Source of the DNA: Ichthyophthirius multifiliis
Lineage: Eukaryota; Ciliophora; Oligohymenophorea; Hymenostomatida
DNA: 64,000 nucleotides
Direction: 5' to 3'
Assembly (NCBI RefSeq): GCF_000220395.1
Contig: NW_004085975.1
Span: 30,338 to 94,337 of the forward strand
Each line of letters opens with the position of its first letter. Position 1 is the first letter of the stretch. Both the position numbers and the translations under genes were made by a program. The notes below the pieces were generated by a model that was not told the DNA's origin, did not search any database, and worked only from the letters and a program-made list of their open reading frames with translations. Shown here one piece after another: positions 56,904 through 64,000 of this stretch.

Positions 56904-58787
56904 AAAAACTCTCTAAACTTAACAAAAAAATATAAAAAAAAATATTTTTCATAAAAATAAATAAATTAAAAATTATTTTTCAAAAAAAAAAAAATCTATT
57001 AAAAAGCCTTTATAAAAAACTAATTTTTTTTTTTTTTTCACAAAACTTTCCTTTTTCACAAACTTAAGTATTTTACTCGATCCCATTCTTAAATCCTAAA
57101 TACTAACATGTCGCTTTTCCGGTTTCCATGAAATCTTTAGGGAATTTATAAAAATACGGATTTTAATTATTATACCTCCAAATATATGCTTAAGCCATTT
57201 CTCATCAGTTGTTATCTAAAATCATAATTTTCTCTTCTTTATAAATTCCTAATTATTAATAAACTATATAGTTCTATATTTGCATTTTTTTTTTCATTTT
57301 TTTATACAATTAATAGGAAATACCCACCCACTAATTAGGATTATTTTAATTTATTCAAAAACCTATAATTTCGCTTCGCAATTTTTTTATTTTACATGTA
57401 TTTTTGTCTAATCAACTAACAGACTATTACATTCAAAGGCTTATAATTATTCGCTTCCCATCCGATTTGGAAATAAGCTTGATTTTCACTTTAAAATGTG
57501 AGCGAAAAGCTCATTTATACATTTTTCAATAGGAGGATAAATACAATGATAATTGTCAAAATTTTATACAAATCTAAAATTATTAAATAAAATAATATAC
57601 TTTTTGGCAATCTTATGCTTCCTCCTATATACAATTTATAATATGTACCCATTTTCAATACTAAAAAATAGCACACAGAGTCATTTTGATACTAAAATAT
57701 TTAATTCTAAGTAATTTAAGGATTTTCAGATTTTAAAGAATTTTAAACCTGATAGATCAGGTTCATTTTTGCATTGAAAATCTAATGAAATTTTTCTTTT
57801 ATCACATTTTTACACGCACGTTTTTCATTAGAACATTAACTTGTTATTTTCTTAACTCAATTCAAGGTTTAAACCATTTTTATAATTTATATATTAGCAT
57901 AAAATAGTGCATGTGCTTTGAATTAAAAAATTTTAGGGCATATACATCAATAAGTAAAATATAAGCTTGATTACTAATCGTAATTTATGAATTTTTCCGG
58001 CAAATATTATGATGTTCTAATTATTGATCATTGTTTGGCTTTTTAAGTTTGTTTAAGTGTATTTAAATGCAACATTATTGTTGGAAATATCAACCTTAGT
58101 CTATTTTTAGATCACATAGATTCGAAGTATTTTCTATACATTAGAAATTCGATTTTATAAGGTTTTAATTATTATTAATAAGAAAAATAATTATTAGAGT
58201 TCTTTCTTTTATTATTATAATTAATTGTTAATATTTAATATGAAGTTTTATATTTTTAAATAAATCTAAAAAAAAAATATTTATTTAAATAGAAAATAAT
58301 AATAATAAATATTAATGGGATAATATTATCCTAATTAATTATTTTATTTCTATTAAGACTATAAATTGATAAAAAAATATATTCGAATATATTTTTTTTT
58401 TATTTATAAATATTAACAACTATATTATCTTATAGAAAAAAGAAAATTCTTAAATATAAATTTATTTATTATCATATATTATTTTTTCATTTGGAAATAA
58501 ATTATATTTAATAAAAATTCATATTTTCATTATTGATTTAAATAGTTATAATTTTTTTTTCTATCGAACTCAATCTATAAATAATCATGTATTTAATTGA
58601 ATAAAATATTTCATTATAATTAAAGTATTGTAGTTTTAATTTGATATTTTATATAATGTTTTTAAGAAAATTTAGCTTAAAAAAATTAGATTGAGCTAAA
58701 TTTTTTTTCCCCTTATATAAAATAATATAACAAGAAAAATTAATAAATAAAAAATATAAATATTCTTTTTTGAGCATTAAAAAAAAA
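56904..58787. other. intergenic stretch with a GC-elevated, undecodable block (about 57,040-58,150)
   Basis: Between the XPR1-like and karyopherin genes. From about 57,040 to 58,150 the base composition is like that of coding DNA here rather than the surrounding A/T-runs. Minus-strand pieces look protein-like (e.g. KATCQYLGFKNGIEQNTQ near 57,070-57,125; QAYFQIGWEANNYKPLNVIV near 57,425-57,485). In-frame TGAs break every attempt to join them, and no ATG-to-TGA model works. It is either a degraded gene or one with many small introns and errors. The right part (58,150-58,787) is featureless. Confidence 0.5.
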
Positions 58788-61344
58788 ATGGAAATTAGTG
58801 AACTTTTAAATTAATTCAATATAATAGATTCCTCAAAAGACCATTAATAAATAAAAAAATCTGACTATTTACTTTAAAAATATTAGAAAGATGCAAAAAG
58901 TGCATTATTACTATTAAAAATCCTTTCATAAAAAGATTAAACTTACACAATATAAATATTAACATCTAACATGCTAAAAAACATTTTAAAGTATTATTTT
59001 TCAAACTTTATATAAAACTACTAGAATCAAAAAAATGATTTAAACATTGAATTTACTTAATAGTTACTAGAAATATTAAATATCCATCCTCAACTTCCTA
59101 TTTAATATAATATTTTAAATTGCATAATCTTATATTATATTCAAGAAACTTATAAATCAGTAAATTTTGAGTATTTTTTAAATACAATCCATTAAACCTT
59201 AAATAAAACTTAAATATTTATAATATACGAATGTTTTCCTGAAAACATATATAATGAAAAACTTTAAATATAAAATCAACTTGTAAAAAAATAAAAATAA
59301 GCATATATATATATATATATATATATTATTATTTCTTTTTTTTAAAAAAAAAGATTAAATAATTCGAAGAAATTATTTACCCTAAAATTCTTCTAAATAT
59401 AACTAAAATATGTTCAATAGAAAACTTTTTTTTTAATGGCGAATAAGAAGAGTAATAGTAAATAATTTTTTTGAGATTAATAAAAACTTATATAGAACAA
59501 AATGAATCCTTTTATGAAACTTTATTAACTTAAAATGAAATAGTAATCGAATTCTGTTTTAAAAACTTAAGAAATTTCACAAATAAAATAAATTTTGAAA
59601 TTTTAGAATTAACTACGTATATATTATTAGATGGAATTTAATAAAAAACTGAAAAAAATGACTATTTTTTTCAAAAAATATAAACCGAATAGTCTTTATG
59701 GTACCAGAATTTGAAATAATAAGCTCAAGAAATAGACACAATAAAAATATTTAATAAACTAATACTTAATTTTGGAATATTCGGCTTAAATTTCATCACA
59801 AGTAATTAAATTTTCGAATAAAACTTCTTAAATTAAATTCTTTAATTAACCTTTGGTGAAAGAATGTAAAACGAGGAAGAAATAGTGATTTTTTGGACAA
59901 AATACATACAAAACTATTAAGGAAAAAGCATTTTATATACCCAAAACCTCCTTATATAATTACTAGAAATAATAATCTAAAGAATAACCTATTACGACGA
60001 TATGTTCGAGAAATTCAACAATTTTTCTATTAAAGAAGTGGAAGAAATAAGTGAAAAATACGAGAACAAATAAAAACAAAGATACACATTAAAAAAATTA
60101 ATAAAAGATATTGGAAAGAAATTAGAATAAAATTCCCTTAACACTTTTTTCGAAGAAAAGATAACATTTTTTTTAACTTAAAAAAAAGAAAATTTCCTTG
60201 AAAGTATTTTATATTGCCTAAATGTGATTTTATTCGAAAATGGTGAGAAAAATAAAGATTTTTTCATAAAAAAAACACATAATATAATCGAAAAAATACT
60301 TGATTTATATAATTAAAAAATATCCTTTTTAAATATCAAAAATAAACGCATTTTTCTTTCCTTAATAATCACTGTTTCTTTTACATTAGAAAATAACCTT
60401 GTTATATAAAAAAAATGCCTTTTTTTTATCTTAGAAGTACTTTTTGTTCCTTTATTAACTGATTTGGCATAATAGACTTTTTTCATTTTTACTAAAAATT
60501 GCCTTTAAATTATTTCATAAACTAGATTTTATATTATTTAGGATTTTTTATCTGGATTCTTTAATAATTAGGACTTTTGGTTAGAAATAAGTCAAAACTT
60601 TTTAAAAGCAATTCTTTTTCTAATACTTGAAGATGATACTGGGATACTTTAGGAATCTTTATTTGCTAAAATATTGCATTTTTATCTAGATAGAATCAAT
60701 TAATCAAATATTTTTACTTAAATGGAAAGTCTTTCGAAAATTAAAGTCTTTGTTTAAGTTATTTCTTAGGGTTTTTATAATTAAAAACATTTTCTGGACT
60801 TAAGTATTGATTTTTTATGGTAATTTTTACAAAAAGAAGAAATATTTTAAGATCTTAGTGAATAAAAAATTCTTTTATTAGAAAAAGCAATCGATTTATA
60901 AATAAATATATTGACTTTTTATAAAGAAAAAGAAGAAATTTTTCAATTTTAATTTCCTAGTTTTTTTTTCCAAGAAATAATTAAAATTTTATAAAAAACG
61001 CTTTTTTCGGGATTTTTTAGACTATTTGGATTTTTTATAAAAAACTATTATAATAAGAACAAAGGTGAATGTGAAATCGGTATAAATTAAATATAACATT
61101 TTTTTTTAAGAATTTTTGATAAGCCTGAATTTTTATAAAAAACTATAATTTTATAAAATAAAATATTAGAAGAATTCTTCAATATTCTAAACTAAGCTTT
61201 TTAATAAAATTCAGATGTCATTTATATTATTATAAATAATATATAATTACAAAAAACTATATATTTATGCCTATAGTAAAGATTGTATAGTTAAAATTTA
61301 TGTAAATTAATTGATTTTTTAGTTAAATAATAATAATAAAAAAG

Positions 61345-61382
<38 letters not shown>

Positions 61383-61759
61383 TATAATAATAATAATAAT
61401 AAGAAACTATAAATGAAAATTTTGAATAATTTATAATTAAAAATATAAATTGCTTAATGGAATAATTATAAAATAATATTGATTTTTATTAAGTGAGGTA
61501 TATTTATTAATTTTTATCTATTTTATTTAGTTCAGGAGAATAAATAAAAGATACTTTTATGTAAAACTGTGATATATTTTTAATATAAAGTGAAAAATAA
61601 GAATTACAAAATATATTATTAAATTTAAAAGAAAATAAATAATTTATAAATTAATTTTTAGATGAATTAATTTTTGAAGATGATATTTATGAAAATGAAT
61701 TTGAAAAGCTTATTTAAGATATTTTTTTTAGATTTTAAGAACTATTATATTTTAAATGA
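58788..61759 (+). CDS. karyopherin-beta (importin/exportin) family protein
   Basis: Exons: 58788-59282, 59354-61497, 61531-61759. Introns of 71 and 33 nt; the sum is 2868 nt (955 aa) without any frame problem. The protein is almost all alpha-helical, with HEAT-like repeats. The N-terminal part (ALLLLKILSQKDQTYTIQI, then MLKNILKYYF, LPIQYNILNCIILYYI) fits the importin-beta N-terminal and Xpo1-like domains. The length suits transportin-3, importin-13 or exportin-4/7, but I cannot place the subfamily. Near residue 850, TAA repeats code an internal Gln tract of roughly 20 residues. Such proteins carry cargo through nuclear pores under Ran control. The 33-nt intron is the shortest one measured here. 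Confidence 0.75.
61327..61404. repeat. (TAA)n microsatellite coding an internal poly-Gln tract
   Basis: About 20 nearly continuous TAA triplets in the karyopherin reading frame, read as Gln. Confidence 0.9.
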
Positions 61760-61973
61760 ATTTTTATTCTGTTTTTTTTTTAAAAAGAAGAAATTAAAAA
61801 CACTTAAATTAAAATACTAGAAAAACTTTTATGGTTTTTTTTTTTTCAATAGAGTTTTTAATAAAAAAATATATAAAAAAACATTATAAATAAATTTTAT
61901 TCTTTTTTTAAATATTATATATATTTTATTTATATACTTTTTATATATAAAAAAAATATATTATAAATAATAA

Positions 61974-62481
61974 TCATTAATTTTTCTTTTCTTATAAATC
62001 TTACTAAATATTTTTTATATTATATACAGATTCTTAATTTTCTTCTTCTTATATTATATTTTTTTCTTTGTTTATTACTTCTTATATTATTTTTTATTCT
62101 ATAATTACTTCTTCTTACTATTATTAAACTCCTGTTTCTTCATCTTTTTATTATTATTCTTCTATTTCTTCTTCTTTTATATCTTAATTTTACTAATTTC
62201 TAATATTGTCTTCTAATTATTTTTATATCTATCCTAATTCTGCACATTTCTTTTATAAATACCTTTCAACTTTATTTAAAATACCATTATTGTTTATTAA
62301 GCATCTTCATTATTTCATCTATATATTCATCACTTTTATCATCTTCAATTTAATTTTTATTTTCTTCTTCTTGATTATTTTCATTATTATTTTTTATTTC
62401 TTCTTGGTTTTTATTTTCTTAGTTTTCAAATTATTTATTTCTAGTATATAATTCAATATGCCAAGGAGGAAAAAGACTCAT
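61974..62481 (-). CDS. acidic Glu/Gln/Asn-rich coiled-coil protein, unrecognised
   Basis: ATG at 62481 starts MSLFPPWHIELYTRNKQ, followed by a Glu/Asn/Lys-rich region. Near 62,300 one base must be skipped (an AAA/C site) to enter the frame VERYLQKKCAELGQIQKQLE, which runs to TGA at 61,974; about 168 aa. Heptad-like Leu spacing suggests a coiled coil in the second half. No family is recognised. It converges on the karyopherin gene with a spacer of about 210 bp. Confidence 0.55.
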
Positions 62482-62644
62482 CACAAAACAATAAAAAATT
62501 CATAAATTCTATTAAAAATATAAACTAAAGTACTTTATTATGTATTCTTTTAAACTATTTGTTTTTTAATATATTTAAACAAAAAAAATATAATAAAAAT
62601 ATGTAAAAATTTTACTATTTTATTAGATTTTGTTTATTTTTTTC

Positions 62645-63119
62645 TCAATTTTTATTTATTTATTCAATATTTATTTCTTTTTCATTTTTTAAATTTTAAT
62701 GATTTAATTATTGTTCTTCTTATTATATTTATTATTTATTTTCTTATTATAATTATTATTTATCTTCTTCTTTTATATTGATATCATTTCTTTCTTCGAA
62801 AATAAATTTGTTATTAATTTCTTATTAAAAATTGTCATCTATCTATTCTTAAGTATTTTTATTTTATCCATCTTATATATTTTCATTTAAGTTTTATTAT
62901 TATTATATTAAAAAATTGTTAAAATCTTCATCTTTATTTTATAAATAAACTGCATTATTTTATATTGATTCTTCAAAATTTTCATTTAATATTTTTATAT
63001 TTTACTACTCGATTATTTAGTCTTGTTTAATATTATTATTTTCTTAATTATTTTATTATTCTTATATATTTTTATTAACTTAATTCTATTATTATTCGAA
63101 ATTTAAATTTAAATCGAAA

Positions 63120-63171
<52 letters not shown>

Positions 63172-63850
63172 TTTACTACTATATTTTTTTTTATTATTTT
63201 AATCTATAATCTTAATATTTAATAAAATAATAAATGAGCAAAATAGCAAAGAATAAATAGTAAAAATATCCTTTAAAATAACCTGAAAATAAGAAGTAAA
63301 AAATAAAAATTTAAAAAATATTTTTTAAATGGAAATTATCCTCGTTATTATCATTGATTTCGTTATCAATGTTATTATTTTATTCTTCTTATTTATTGTT
63401 TTGGTTATTTTAATTTTTATTTTCTTTTTAAATCTTCTCAAGTTTTTCTTAAAAATGACTATTAAATATAGGAATTTGATTCATAAACATGTTATTATTT
63501 AGATTTATTTAATTTCTTTTTGTTTAAAATTATTATAAAATATTTAAATAGTCTTTCCAAATTAAATGTTTTGCATATTAATTATTTAATTATTCTTTTT
63601 TCTATTAAAATTCTAAAAATTACTCTTTTATTTTAGAGTCTATTTATACAAACAATAAAATTTAAGATTGATCATTTTTTAAATATTCTTATAATATATT
63701 TCATCTTACAACGAATTACCACTTTATATTAATTTAGTTAATACATTTTTATTTGAGATAATTAAGGATGTTTATTAATAATATTGATTTTAATTATGAT
63801 ATGTTCCAATGTATTGAGACTTCTATTTACATATCTTATATACTTTTGTT
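62645..63850 (-). CDS. Asn/Gln-rich low-complexity protein, model incomplete
   Basis: A minus-strand frame ends at TGA 62,645 and reads back through a Glu/Asn/Gln-rich region (NFEESIQNNAVYLQNKDED, INIKEEDKQQLQQE) to a poly-Gln or poly-Asn block coded by the TTA repeat at 63,121-63,168. Further upstream there are Asn/Gln-rich stretches (MFMNQIPIFNSHFQEKLEKI near 63,425-63,490). At least one intron (about 63,200-63,330) and one frame change seem needed. The start is not determined and may lie near 63,680 or further right. No domain is visible, so I call the region coding on composition only. Confidence 0.45.
63121..63168. repeat. (TTA)n microsatellite within the Asn/Gln-rich gene
   Basis: Sixteen uninterrupted TTA units. 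On the minus strand they code Gln, or Asn in another frame. Confidence 0.9.
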
Positions 63851-64000
63851 AATATTTCTTAAAGTTATTTATATTGTCATTTTTTTTTTTTTTTATTAAT
63901 TTTTTATATTATATATAAGTTAAAATTTTTTTCTATTGTTTTTAACCTTTAAATATTAATATTAATATTATTTTACGAATACTTGTATAGCATACGTAAT

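Noticed and set aside
57661-58140. Plus-strand open frames in the GC-elevated block
   Set aside because: Two frames are open on each strand with no conserved motif. With one stop codon in AT-rich DNA this is not evidence of coding.

Overview
The window looks like ciliate macronuclear DNA, most likely from an oligohymenophorean such as Ichthyophthirius or a close relative. It is extremely AT-rich. Conserved proteins read through only if TAA and TAG encode Gln and TGA is the sole stop, for example DHFR-TS, MLH1, CFAP91, RSPH9 and a karyopherin. Introns are GT-AG, mostly 33-80 nt and U/A-rich; the longest located is 534 nt. Because TAA/TAG are sense codons, standard-code ORFs are almost all artefacts. 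The models here were built by reading both strands by hand under the ciliate code.

Layout, left to right: DNAJB12/14-like J protein (-, cut by the left edge); LRRC51-like LRR protein (-); bifunctional DHFR-thymidylate synthase (-); polytopic membrane protein with a poly-Gln tail (-); MLH1 (-); dynein-2 light intermediate chain (-); cyclic-nucleotide-binding K+ channel (+); CPSF73 mRNA 3'-end endonuclease (+); an APH/hydroxylysine-kinase-like domain fused to a class III PLP phospho-lyase (+); membrane-anchored pepsin-fold protein with degraded catalytic motifs (+); small 4-TM protein (+); CFAP91 (+); hypothetical (+); MAP2K-like kinase (-); nocturnin/CCR4-type nuclease (-); cytosolic carboxypeptidase (+); RNI-type LRR protein (-); S10 serine carboxypeptidase (-); RSPH9 (-); small membrane protein (+); U2AF65 (-); tRNA-Trp(CCA) (+); 4-TM protein (-); XPR1-like SPX-EXS transporter (+); a GC-elevated but undecodable stretch; importin-beta-type karyopherin (+); and two low-complexity Glu/Gln/Asn-rich genes (-).

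Several genes serve cilia: DYNC2LI1, CFAP91, RSPH9 and the carboxypeptidase (tubulin deglutamylation), perhaps also LRRC51. Two serve mRNA processing (CPSF73, U2AF65). The rest cover DNA repair, folate/dTMP synthesis, proteolysis, phosphate transport and signalling. There is no operon logic; each gene has its own AT-rich flanks.

About a dozen single-base frame discontinuities, mostly in or beside short homopolymers, interrupt otherwise well-conserved proteins. I treat these as probable consensus errors and say where each is. Nothing resembling a mobile element, CRISPR array or phage was seen.
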